NCBI GenBank assembly: GCA_029817715.1
Contig: JARUPY010000537.1
Location: forward strand, 2,232,001 to 2,296,000
Direction of reading: 5' to 3'
From: Melastoma dodecandrum
Lineage: Eukaryota; Streptophyta; Magnoliopsida; Myrtales; Melastomataceae
DNA: 64,000 bases
Below the pieces are notes generated by a model, which was not told where the DNA came from, ran no database searches, and saw only the letters and a program-made list of their open reading frames with translations. Shown in pieces: positions 34,361-46,227 of the stretch; within the stretch, counting starts at the first letter, position 1, and every line of letters starts with the position of its first letter. The position numbers and the translations under genes were made by a program.

Positions 34361-35004
34361 GGAAGCGGCTCACGATACATATACGTAATGGTTACGTAGT
34401 TTATTAAATTTGCTTATTTTTTAGTAAATATACTAAAAAATCATTTTTTTAGTAAAAGGCCGACATAATTAGTAAAAAAATTTGTAAATTTTACTAATTT
34501 TGTTACTATTCTTTTTTAGTAAATTTTACTAAATTCGATGAAAAAAGTGAAAACTTTTATTAACAAAAATTAGTAATAATTACTAAACTTGAACAATAAA
34601 TTTTTAGTAAAATTTACTAAACATAATTGGAATTCTCCCATATTTTTAGTAAACGATTACTAAAAAATTGTGGAAATTATTTTAAAAAATGGGTAAAAAT
34701 ACTAAAAGCAGAGTTAGTAAAGTTTACTAAAAATGAACATTAATAAAATTAGTAAAATTTACAAATTTTTTTACTAATTATGTCGTCCTTTTACTAAAAA
34801 AGTGTTTTCTTAGTAAAATAAACGCAGATTTAGTAAAATTTACTGAAAATGAACGGTAACAAAATTAGTAAAATTTACAAATTTTTTTACTAATTATGTC
34901 GGTCTTTTACTAAAAAAAGTGATTTCTTAGTAAAATTTACCAAAAAAATAAGCGAATTTAGTAAATTACGTAACCGTTAAGTGCACGTATTGTTAGCTGC
35001 TTCC
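34361..35004. mobile_element. Complete Mutator-like MITE with ~70-bp terminal inverted repeats
   Basis: The 644-bp element starts GGAAGCGGCTCACGATAC and ends with the reverse complement of GGAAGCAGCTAACAATAC. The inverted similarity continues for roughly 70 bases (GGTTACGTAgTTTAtTAAATT region). It is flanked by a 10-bp direct repeat GGGAATAATA (34351-34360, 35005-35014). The undisturbed site occurs at about 27689 and 25487 in paralogous DNA. Long inverted ends and a 9-11-bp target duplication fit the Mutator superfamily. No ORF; the body is TTTAGTAAA-rich. Confidence 0.85.
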
Positions 35005-35800
35005 GGGAATAATACAATCTCCCAAGACTTTCCTCTTAATCTCTTAGCGGGACATTCTCACTCGATATTTCAACAACGTGAGAAAAACTGTTGAATTTTT
35101 AATGAAAAGCAAAACTTTTAACTTTTAAATGTGTTTTTACTTGCTTGCATAGTCGGTATGGCCTTGGATTCTTGATTGCTGGCTAAAACAATGAATGGAG
35201 AATAGCCAGAAACTCAGTGTTAGAAGCACCGTGTTCGATTTACAAAGAACTCCGTGTTTTTAACACGGTTTCTATCTCGTTTCCATCACGGTCGATGGGA
35301 AAAGCATATATCTCGTTCACCGACAAACAAACTGTAACGATGCAAACAACACAGATGCCCTTAACTTCACTACCACGACACTCTCTATAAAGAATTATTT
35401 GCCCCCAATATAAAGTTGTAAAAGGGAATATATCCACAAAAATCTCTCCTAGAGTAATGAAGAAAAGAACAAACACGTCGATCCAGCAAATAAGGGGCAT
35501 CAACTTCCCGTTTGTATCCATCCACTAATAGTTAGCAATTAGTGAAGTAATTATTCTCATCCCCTTCCATTTCTGAAAGCTTCTTCTCTCCTCTACTTTA
35601 AAATTCGCGTAATCTCTAGTTAACTCGTGCAGTGGTCATTCGAGTTATTAGGAGGTGGTCGAACTCAACATTTGACATTAGAGCCAGGTCGATCGAGATC
35701 AAGGTGCGGGAAACCTGCCGAATTCTAACGGTGTCATCCCATAGTTGCATGGAAGCTATTGTTATACGTGAATTTCACCAAAGGTAGATGGTCAAAGTAA
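35005..35800. repeat. Duplicated flank (also 27690-28090) and unassigned sequence
   Basis: 35005-35415 matches 27690-28090 closely; the same flank, more diverged, occurs at 25487-25680. 35420-35800 has nothing I can assign. Confidence 0.6.
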
Positions 35801-35811
35801 CTGCCCTTCCA

Positions 35812-36760
35812 TTACAAAACTCGCCCTCGAAGCATGTCTTCCAATATTTGAATTGTGCATTCTGATTGTCCATTAGTTTGTGTGTGGAATGCATTGCTCA
35901 GTCGCACTTTTGTGTCCAAGGCCTCTTGCACACTTCTCCAAAGTCTTGTTGTAAATCGTGGGTCTTGATCTGATGTTATCGTGTGCGGTACACCATGATA
36001 CCTCACTTCTCCCGAATATAGATTATCATCAACGTGTCCAATGACCAACTCATGTGTATAGGGATTAAATGTGCTGATTTTGTGAGTCGGTCTACCACTA
36101 CCCAATTCGCGTCCATGTTTTGGCCACCATTAAGAAGGTTCGTCTCAAAGTCCTTTGTAATGTCTTCCCATTTTCATTTGGGATCTTGCAAGGGTTCAAG
36201 CAATCCCGTGGGATGCCTATGTTCAATCTTTACTTGTTGGCATGTCGTGCATCAGCTCACATGCTTGGCCATGCCTATTTTCATCTTATGCCGCCAATAG
36301 TACCTTCGGAGATTCCTATACCTTAGTGATTCCCGGGTGATTACTATATGCATTCTTCGGAGCTTCGTCCCATATTTGGCATCACACTTTTCTTGCGTCC
36401 GGCACACATTCTCCCTATAAATTTCCATAACCCAGCCGCCGCCAATTCAAAGTCTTCACACACTAATCGTAGGTATCATCGTTTCCTTAGGCCTCTCGAG
36501 TTATGTGCTCAATAATTCTAGTTCCACTTGTCCTTGAATCACATATAACCGACCTCTAAATTCCTCCAATCGAATGTCCAAACGGCTGAATTGTTCCAAC
36601 TTTTGTGCTTCATCCATCACAATGCTTTTGGCTTAAGCCATCCGCCACCAAGTTTGCTTTCCCAAACGATACAAGATAGTGCAATCGTAGTCCTTTAAGT
36701 AATTCCCTCCAACGGTGTTGCCTCATATTCAATGCGGTATTCACACTCGTCAGCGCAATC
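35812..36760 (-). pseudogene. Ty3/gypsy RNase H-integrase relic
   Basis: Read on the minus strand, the segment shows the end of RNase H and the integrase zinc region (CTTCQQVKIEHRHPTG, about 36175-36260). The integrase core follows, ITSDQDPRFTT at about 35955-35990 and AFHTQTNGQSE at about 35865-35900. Several frameshifts and stops interrupt it. The second catalytic Asp and the Glu are recognisable. The Gln-rich zinc-region style suggests a chromovirus-type element, but the chromodomain is not seen. Confidence 0.7.
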
Positions 36761-37531
36761 GTCTCGAGAAAGATCACTGTCCGGGACGCTACTGGATTTC
36801 ACCAATTCAGAGACGGGAAATGCTCGTGTAACAATTTTTGGTGACTAAATGGATATTATTTATGATACAAATTTAATTCATGCAAAATTTTCATTTATGG
36901 TGTCGCACCAAAATTCAACAAATTGAATTCAAATAATTTTATCGTATTTTAACATTAAATTAATTATTGGAGGTGTCCACCGTACAGGGTGTTAACATTT
37001 TGAATATATTCTGCTCGAACATAGAGTTACAGATTTCGGGTTGAAATTATGGTTACCTTACAAAAGAAATTGATAAAAATAAATGGGAATCAAACACTTA
37101 CGGAAACCATTGAAAATAAGCTAGCAGATTCTGGGTTGTAATGTTGAATATTGTCTAAAGAGTGTCCCGGTCCTTCTGAAGCAAAAATCTCCATACGTCA
37201 TATTTGGTCGCCCAACTGTTGTCCGACGCTTACTTCTTGTTGGTCGCTCATTCGCTCAAGGCCGCCCACCCTGGCTTCGTCGATCATTGAGGCGCCGCTC
37301 ATTTAATTGTCTTGATGTTGCTCAGATCCTTGAATCAAGCTGCTTGTTCCTTCGGGTACTTAATAAGCCCGGCTCAACATTTTATGATATAAACACAGGG
37401 CATGCTTCCAACCAATTCGAACCGAAAGTATTAATTGTTAGTGTGTTCTAACATTAATTACAGTTGCCAAAGGTCAGAAAAACCTAGATTAGTTATAAAA
37501 CTCGTACCCACATTAAAGAGTTGGAGAGTAC
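36761..37531. other. Unassigned sequence inside the gypsy relic region
   Basis: No ORF or recognisable repeat boundary. It may include an LTR or inserted DNA. Confidence 0.3.
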
Positions 37532-37654
37532 TCATGATGGCCGATAATTCTTCAGCCTGGGATGATTTCGAGCTACGTCGATCGTGCTCTTTTCTCCATC
37601 GGAGTTGTTGCCTCCGGGATTGTTTGAATTAAGACCAGATCGAGTCGTTGGCAT
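37532..37654 (-). pseudogene. Ty3/gypsy gag start fragment
   Basis: A 40-codon frame starts MPTTRSGLNSNNPGG and stops at a TGA. The MPTTRSG start is common in plant Ty3/gypsy gag proteins. About 370 bases upstream (minus strand) is a TATAAATAG box (near 38025), as expected of an LTR promoter. It probably belongs to the same broken element as 35812-36760, with the gag-to-RT part deleted. Confidence 0.45.
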
Positions 37655-38618
37655 CGTGTTAGCCTAGTTGCTCCCACTGTGGTCGTCAAAGGCGTGTTTG
37701 CTCTGGAAGTGACCGCGGACAATCCGTATCTAAACACATCGAAAATCTCTGGCACTACGGGCAACTGATGCCCGGAGAATTCGTTGAAATGTGTAGTCGC
37801 CGTGTAAAATGAAAGAAAGAGAGGAAGACAACGGATGGGCAACCTTAAGGGAAAGCACTTAGGATGCCATCGACGATGCCTTCGAGAGTGAGTAGGAATG
37901 CATGAGCACAAAGAGAACTTGATCACTGAAATGCTTGAAAAGATAAAATATGACAATATATGTCTGTCTGTAGAGAGGTGTTGATGAGTGTTTGTATAAG
38001 GCCTAAGAACAACTATTTATACTAAGCTAGACATACGTATATACGGTAATATAATATTGCACATATATTACGCTTCTGCCAGTTTTCGAATATCTTCTTT
38101 CCATATGAGCAATCTTGACAACAATCTCCTTCCGGATCCTAAGATCTTCTAGAGCCTTTCTTAACATCTAACTTGATAGGCCGTGTCGCCTATTGGCCTT
38201 CGCCGTAGAGTTTCCTTTCTCGTCCAGTCTGACTGTCGCTTGTCGCTTCGCCGACCTGTTATGGTTTTTTAGAAATGTTTTACGATGTGTAAGAAAAGGA
38301 ATTGAAAATCAATGGTAATATAGTCAGTCACCTTTTTCGTGCTGTTTTAACTAGTCAAGTTGCAGGGCTTAATTTATAAATAGAAAATTGTGCATTGACT
38401 TAATACTTGAATTTATGAATCCTCGACTTCAAACAAACGGCAATCGTAGAACAACTGGCATGCGCAGTGTTAGGAGTCATTTTCTTGTTTTTTGTTTTGG
38501 GTGTAACACAACGATAGCTGTCGGAATAGTCGGGGGAAGTCTTATTTCCTCTATTTAAAGCTTGAATTAGATCTTGAAGCTCAAGAGAAGAAAAACGACG
38601 TTAGCGAAGCATCACGCC

Positions 38619-38822
38619 ATGGGGCCACGACATGCTCCTATCTGCAACGGAAAATGCATCAACATGTTCTTCCTTCTGCTGATCGTCATTCTTCATGTGG
38701 TCGTTAAACGCTGGGACTATTCGTTTGGGGGAGATGAAGTAATCTATGCAGAATTTTATTTTACTATCATTATGATGCTTAATCTTTTTATTTACAACTT
38801 GAAAAATGAACCCTGCTATTAA
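38619..38822 (+). pseudogene. Small secreted peptide precursor, copy 4 (truncated)
   Basis: The copy has the same start (MGPRHAPICNGKCINM), the same signal core and the same upstream CTATTTAAAG (38551-38560). It shares the exon-1 donor loss with copy 3 (GAGATGAAG at 38731). At about 38746 the homology ends and unrelated AT-rich sequence follows. The peptide core of exon 2 is missing, so the copy cannot make the presumed ligand. The duplicated block begins at about 38290. Confidence 0.5.
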
Positions 38823-39540
38823 CGATCTGAACTTCGGGTCTAGTGCATAAATATAAGCGAATTATGATCAATTAGTTTTATAGTGGAATCGCGTGGGACT
38901 TGTATGCTGAACTCGACATATGGCCAGTCCGATATGCCTAACAATAGGTATACCGGTCCCTCTATTTGGAATTTCTACGGGATATGGTCTCGAGGGCGAA
39001 GTTAAGAGTGTTGATGAGATATAAAATCGAGTTGGCACTATGAAGGGGAAAATTTACGAGTGAGGTCGGGCTATCCACGTTGAACAAACTTTATCTAGTG
39101 TCTTACAAGAGGATGCATTGGGTTTAAGTAGGACAAAACCTTTGAACAGCCTTAGCAACCATCTTAACTTTTTTTTTAAATAATCAACAATACAGAGGCA
39201 CCCCTCCGAAATATAAAACTCTAAGCAAAGGAGCGACGTGCAGCTCCGGCAAGAGAAGACCAGAAGTCGCTGGAATCCCTTCTGTATGTTTCCTTTCCGG
39301 CGATCTAATGTATTTCAGATTCTACTTTCATCTGAAGATGGAAAAAGGGATCATTAGCTCACCTGTCCAAGTAGTATTTCAAAGAAAAGCTATTAGAAAG
39401 AGTCGAACAGAGGTTTGCTAATTTGATGTCCTTTTTTCAGATAAAATGATGACATTTTGACATCAACGGTTACACAACTACACCCGATTAGAAGGAACAT
39501 TGTCCAATAATATTACAGAACAGCGAAACTACTTACATTT
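38823..39540. other. Intergenic sequence without a supported gene
   Basis: It includes the 3' flank of the aminopeptidase. Nothing assignable was seen. Confidence 0.4.
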
Positions 39541-42500
39541 TCACTGTGACCTTCCTTCTAGAAGTTGTTTGACGAGGTGAGGAAGTGATTCCTCGTGCCT
39601 TATACTCTCGGACCACCTTGCTTTGACCCGGACTTTCTCAAGGCTTTGCTCCAAATTCATGGCAAATGACGGGTCTAACCTTGTCGTGAAGAAGGCCTCT
39701 ATCTCGTTGGCCTTCTCATTGCTCGAGAACTTAAAGGCGAAGCATGAATGTATATTGATGTGAAATCAGAAAAAAGATCATCTAAGGATCAAACAACAGC
39801 TGTTCTTACCGGCGAAATGATGTCGATGATGAAGTGAGAGAACAGCACCCCTGTGCCGTACTTCTTCACGATGAAGTCCCAGTTTCCCTGCAATACCAGG
39901 CCAATTTAGAGCTCTTGAAGGACTTTTGCATCATATTGAGGACTGACTTAGCAGGAGCGGAGTGATCATACCGTCAACCATTTCCATGCGACTTCCCGCC
40001 CTTCCAAACTTATTCCCCCCAGTCCATAGGTGATATCTTGATCTCGAACCTACTAGAGCGTCTCAAAATCAAACTTGGTTTCTAAATTCGAGATACTCAC
40101 CATGCATAAGATATCTGCACATAAAAATTGCACACCTCATCTGATACCAAGAAGTTTAGAACTTCTAGCATGATATCTGGGTCAGATGAAGATGCCACAT
40201 GTTGCAGTATTCTTTCCTTTTCCTGTACAGTATCAGTTTCTCTGTACATGGTCAATAAGGCATCGAAGTACGTCCTGCTTCCACCAGTTGTCTTCCTCAT
40301 TAGAGAAATGTATGCCGCCTGCGATAAAAGAAGCATCTGGAAAAGTATTTCAAAGGAATGGAAAACAAGGACATGCATGGGTGACCCACCCGTTTCGTGT
40401 CAGCTGAAAGAGTATTAGCACTTGGATCCCTTAAGAGTGCCTCAAAGCGTCTGATTGCCTCTTCGTGAGTTCCCTCATCATCAAATGTGGCCAAAGCCTT
40501 AAGAACTTCTCCCCTTAACAGTACATTCAAGTGGGATTCTCCAGATATAGAATCCCACGCTAATCGCCTACAGATGGCAACAATCACGTTTAAAGGATAA
40601 AATATCTTTGACTCAGAGAAAATCGTAGTTCAGTCGATGTTACGCTGCCGAGTAGCGGAGAATGCTTTTGAAGTATTCCTTCAAGTCCTCTACCGAATCC
40701 GGGAGAGCGTCATAGAATATCTTTACCAGGCTACGACAGACCTGTTATCATATGAAAACAATCATTGCAACAATACTAAATAACGAGAAACACAACCGGG
40801 AAAGGGGAAAGATGTACCCACATCGATGAGTTTCGACAGAATGATATAATCTAGCTCCTCTCTGAGCACATCAACCAAGGCAAGTAAAGTGGATATCGAC
40901 TCTTGACAAGCCATGCAAAGTGCATGTGTATCGTCCAGGATGCCTAAGGCAAAATACGTGGATCAGAATTTAGAAGATACATAATTGTCTCGAAAGATGA
41001 ATTGGAGTTTTGCCAATAGTGTGTACCAAACTTATCCGATGTCGACAGAAGGTTTTGTTTGATCGCCCTAACGAGTCGAGACACGAGCTTCTGTTCGTAC
41101 CTCACACGGTAAAAACCAGTCTGATCAACGTTGACTTTGATCCACAGTTGCTCATCTGAATCTGCAGTAGACAACTGGAGCTGGTCAGATATGTCAATCT
41201 TCCCGAGTTTGCTTTCCAGCAGAAATTTCTTCTGATTGGAGTGTGAGCCAAGGCACAAGGTTATCGGAACAATCCATTGCCCTTCTCCATGTTTCCCCGA
41301 CGACAGAAAACGTGACTGCATCAATAAACCATATCATTTTTGAAAATGTTTCCGATTCAACTTTTTGATTAAAAAAAACCGGCTTCTTGAAAGAACCTGC
41401 TCAAACTCCAGAAGGAGGCCCTTCAATTTCACGAGAATGACAGGATATCCCTTTTGCTTCGTCCAAGTGTTCATGAGAGTCTTCACTTCGATGCCCAATT
41501 CTTCTGTGAACACTGTCCATAAATCCTCCGTTTTCGCATTTTTCCAGGCATATCTCTTCATGTACGCACTCAGCGATTTCTGACAAGCAGCATAAAATTT
41601 TGTGAACTAAATCACGGAGTTCTAAGCTCAACATCTTACAAATAATTACTTTCTTACCTGAAAGGCCGCATCTCCGAGGTAACCCTGCAACATATGGATA
41701 ACGGCAGATCCTTTCTCATAACTTATGGCATCAAATATCTCAAGAACTGATCGTGCATGTTTGACTTCCACCTCTATCGGAACTCTCGAGAGCATCAGTT
41801 GATAGTCCACTGGCACATTGATCGAGAAATTGGGTCCAAACACGCCATTCCGGGAAGAACTTGTCGGTTGCCATGTAGCTAACCTGGGAAATTACAAGGG
41901 CAAGTCCGTAGTAATCCGAGGCAATGATCAAGAAATGCTCGAGATGAAGACAGATGAGTACCCAAGTTGCGAATCCTTCATTGAGCCACAAATGCGTCCA
42001 CCATTCCATCGTCACAAGATTGCCGAACCACATGTGAGCGACTTCGTGCATACCAACAATGGTGATCTGAAAACAGACCTTTAATATGAGCACCGCAATA
42101 GGAGTGCTTGATTTTTTACCGATACTCTTTAAAATAAAGCTCACCCGCTGTTTCCTAGATGAGGTGGACTGTAACTCATCATAAAACAACTCATTCTCAC
42201 GGTATATGATCAAGCCATAGTTCTCCATTGCGCCGCCGGCAAATTCAGGTACAGCGACCAAATCTAGCTTCGGAAGTGGATAAGGAGTTGAGAAATACCT
42301 GCCACAAATCATGTTAACAAGAAAGATGTTTCTGCCAAAACATTATTTACCATGTTAAACGGAAGAAGAAATTACTCTGTGTACAAATCGATTGCCTTCA
42401 CGGCGATCTCCAAACTGAATTTCCCTTGTCCGCTCTTCCCAGGCGGACAGTATACTCGGACTTTGAGTCCTTCATGAACGAATCAACAGTTTCTGGTGAG

Positions 42501-43491
42501 ATTCTCAAACACCAGTTAAGAGAAGATACATACGCCTTTTGGATTTTGCATACCATCAGCTGTCGTGTCCTCAATGAAATCAAACAAGCCGACAACGACG
42601 GCCACCAGGTAAGTCGACATAAGTGGTGATTCTTCAAAGTGAACGGTCTTCCTAGTCTGACCAACCTTTTCCTCAAGAACAGGCATGTTGGACAGAGCAG
42701 TCAATTCACTCGGAACATCCAGTGTGATCTTAAAACTTGCCTGTTGTAGACACAAACAATATCACCAAAAAGCCTTCCAACTCGAGTCATAACCAAGAGT
42801 TGCTACACATGAACATGCAGTCCGTGTCTCGGGTCATAAGAGGACCTTGAGGGCAGGCTCATCCCAGCAGGGGAAACATCTCCGGGCATCCACTGCTTCA
42901 AATTGGGTGGCCGCCATGTTCTTCTTTTCCTCTCCATCGGTGTAAGTACTGGAAACGGAAACAGAATCATACAAAGAGCCTGATGGTGTAAATTCATCGA
43001 ACAGTCGAGGGGCGGGGAAATTACCATTTGTAGAGACCCTTGAGCTGAGAATTAAGATCCCCAGAGAACTCGATCTTCAAAACTCCTCCCGGGGAATCGA
43101 TCTTCTCATCAAATCCTAGGATCAGTATCTCGTCCTCCGCATCCAAGACCACCTCGGAAGGCGAAATCTTCTGCTGCCAACACGAGAAATCATCAAACCG
43201 AAACCACCAGAACAACGACAGTGAAGTGGTAAGTCAAAGCCAAACAAACTAGCATACTTTCTCATCAGAGCTGACGAAGCAGACACGATGAACCTCGAGC
43301 TCCAGCGCGTTGAGCACGAGGAACTCGGTCTGCTCAACCACTTCGAGATCGACGTCGACGGTGCCGGAGAAGGTGCACGCGACGAGGTCGAGCTTGAGGC
43401 AGAGGTCGTATCTCCGAGGCACAGCATAGCCCGGAAGCCTTGTCAGGCCCTTGAACTGGGAAATGTCCTTGGGAGGTCTGGACTGCTCCAT
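39541..43491 (-). pseudogene. APM1: M1 aminopeptidase (APM1 / puromycin-sensitive type), 17 exons, one frameshift
   Basis: The family removes N-terminal residues from peptides with a zinc ion; in Arabidopsis APM1 acts in membranes and cytosol and affects auxin transport and growth. Exons (minus): 43491-43258, 43173-43025, 42948-42846, 42740-42554, 42469-42376, 42298-42145, 42066-41962, 41883-41658, 41579-41397, 41315-41027, 40943-40822, 40741-40644, 40567-40390, 40318-40136, 40049-39972, 39887-39810, 39729-39541. All have GT/AG borders and phases agree. Key sites are present: GAMEN (exon 6), zinc motif HEVAH and the Glu in NEGFATW (exon 7). The length, about 884 residues, is normal for the family. 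In exon 8 five bases are missing at about 41779-41783 relative to the family pattern E-x-S-H-P-I-E-V, so the frame shifts to a TGA at 41740. Either the gene has recently died or this is an assembly error; everything else is intact. Confidence 0.85.
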
Positions 43492-45795
43492 TTGCGGGAA
43501 TTATGGCTGGGCGATCTTCAGTTCAGTTAGGGGAAGGGAGGGGGCGGGGAGTTTAAGGTGGTCGGGAAGTGGAACAAAAACTGTGTCCAGAAAAGTCAAC
43601 AAGGTGATGCTGCTTGACGTCACCATTTTCGCTTCGTTTATGAAACCACAAAATTATTCGACCGTAACCTTATCCGACGCCACCCTGTTTTGTCAATTTC
43701 TCTCTTTTTTTTCCGTTAACTTTAAAATCTTTTTTATGGTATTAAATTAATATTGGAAATCTTTTACGACTTCGTTATAACGTTCTTACTCGAATCTATA
43801 ATTTACCTCAAATATGCAATTATTTTGTGGTCCTAACTTTTTCTCAACTTTATTAACCAAAACTTTGAAATATTTTTTGAAACTTTAAATCAATATTTCG
43901 GATCATTAGCTTATTTTCAGTATTTTAACCTTTTTTATAGCCTTAAATCATCGGCCTAGACTTAAATCATTAGCCTTAAATTAATATTTTAAGTCACCGA
44001 GCCCACGCTCATTTTCATGCCCTCAAATTATGTTCGAATTAGAGTTTTCTCCTTTAATCTTATTTAAGTTAATCATCCTTGAGCACGTCCTGATTCAAGC
44101 GGAAAATATATAATGTTAAAATATGTTACATATTCAAAATATCTATTTAATGCTATAAAAAAAATATTTAAAAGTTCAAACTACAAAAGAAAGTCATCGT
44201 TAAGTTCATAAATGGATGTTTTATCAAATAATTTGTATAAAGACAAATTGTAGATTCAGATAACTCTCAGGGTCATAATAATTTAAAATATTAATTTAAG
44301 ACTATAAAAGAAAGACGTTAAAGTTGAGATAAGCAAAGACAGTTGTGATGCCACAAATATAATTTAATTACTGATGAAAATTTAATTACTAAATTTATAT
44401 ATATACACACACGATATTTGAAAGTATTTCGGACAAACCATTCTAATTATTTGGAAAATAATTAGTTCTATTTATGATATTTTTTTTAGAGAGGATTTAT
44501 CTCCTGTGTTTGCGGACTGTTTCTAGTCAAGAAACGAAATTATCATTCGGACGTGGATTTTGTCACTGGAAATAATTCAGTCTGGGCACGTGTTTTGAAG
44601 AAGGAACTCACACCTCGCTGTGGAAAAGAACAAAAAAGCGTTGCCTTTCGCATCACGGTCTATGCCTTTCATATTTCTTTTGGTGATAATTTTTTTTTTT
44701 TTACTTTTATTTGTTTGTGTCATTTCAATGAGTTGGAATCAGGAAAGAGGCAGATCCTATTTTAAAAAATATTTAATATTTGTGAAAATAAAATTTCGTC
44801 AAATAATATTTAATTTAATTAATGACAATTGCAATAAATTTATTTAAATGTTGGAGTGGAAGTTTCGAAAGGATGAGCTTCTTCGCGTGTAATGTGCCGC
44901 TGTTGAGTGACAAAAAGACAAGCTCTTCAAAATGATGGTTATTCATCTTGTAAATCGTACTAACAATCTCCTTTTGAAATGATAGTACGAGTCTTATTTT
45001 TATGCCTAGAGCACGTATGCTTTCGAATCAGTGTCGAGCGGGGAGAGTGCAAAAATTTCGATATATTAATTTTAATATTGATATTTCAATATTTGAAATC
45101 GAGTTTGAAAGTAATATTTACCGAATTTTGAATTTTGTAGGCAGGACACAAATTGGATCTCCGTTTGACCATGGATTCGAAAAACCCATTAGACATTAAC
45201 CATTAATAAGGCCTGCCAACCCATCCGGAAACCCTTCTCCCTAGCCTCGTTGTCCCTGCACTCGTTCAAAAACCCATCTCGCCTCCTCCTCCGCCTCACC
45301 GCCATCAGCACCCATCCCACCTCCTCTCCCTCTACCATAGCCTCTTCCTGAACTGCCGTTGCCGTCAACACCCAACACTTTGCCGAGAGTGTTAAAGGTG
45401 ATATAAATTTTGGTAATTTGATAAATATCGAATTACCGAAAAAAATCGATAAATTACCGAAAAAAATCGATAATTTATCTAAATATCAAATTTTAAATTC
45501 GGGATCGGAATTTGTAATTTTTAGGTTTTTAAAATTCGGTATTTCGGTATGTCGAAATACTGAATGCTAACCTTGGCGTAGTGGCACATTGGCTTCTTAA
45601 TAAAGACCAATAACTTTTTGTTGTACAACTAAACTTGATGGCTTTTGTTAGTACATGTTCAGACTTCATTATTTTGAAGGCAGTGTGCCTAGTGGCTTGT
45701 AGATTTACCTTGTGAAGATTGCAAAAATATCTCTTTGATTTTACAGAATATAAACCTTCAGAAGCCAACAGAGCATATGCCTTCGGGTGAGACAA
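43492..45795. other. Intergenic region upstream of the aminopeptidase
   Basis: AT-rich sequence with homopolymer T runs (44694-44702) and a short tandem of ATAAATTACCGAAAAAAATCG (45430-45475). A CT-rich stretch at 45230-45360 has open frames that I take as chance. No gene. Confidence 0.45.
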
Positions 45796-46157
45796 TGAAG
45801 AACAGAAGAAACCAAAGCTGAGAGATGAGAAATGTCAACTGAAGAAGACTCTGAAGAAGGTTTACGAAGAAGAAGGCTATGGAAGAAGAAGAAGAAGAAG
45901 AAGAAGAAGAAGAAGAAGAAGAAGAAGAAGAAGAAGATAAGGACAGAAGAAGGATATTCTCATATTTTTCAGTACGATTACACTGCACTGACAGACATAT
46001 ATATTCTGTCCTCTGTGCATAACAGAAAACCAAACGCAACACAGTAACAGAACCCTTTGAATTACGTCACTGTGTAATTCAAAGGGGGGAGAGGGCCTGG
46101 GCTTGTTTCACTGGGCTGCAACACAATAGTTGAGCCTCTCTGGTTTTGATTCCTACA
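45796..46157 (-). repeat. 3' LTR of the copia element (362 bp)
   Basis: On the minus strand it starts TGTAGGAATC and ends TTCTTCA. It contains a long GAA microsatellite (45882-45937, read as AAGAAGAAG on plus). Confidence 0.8.
45882..45937. repeat. (GAA)n microsatellite in the copia LTR
   Basis: Roughly 18 uninterrupted trinucleotide units. The truncated 5' LTR lacks this part. Confidence 0.95.
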
Positions 46158-46227
46158 CTTCCCTGCAAGTCCAACTTCCTGTCAATCTTTCTGTCTCATT
46201 TTCTGCTTCCCCTCCCTTCCACAGTAT

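Noticed and set aside
45189..45371. 60-codon frame in a CCTCC-rich stretch
   Set aside because: Low complexity, no start context, no neighbouring exon.
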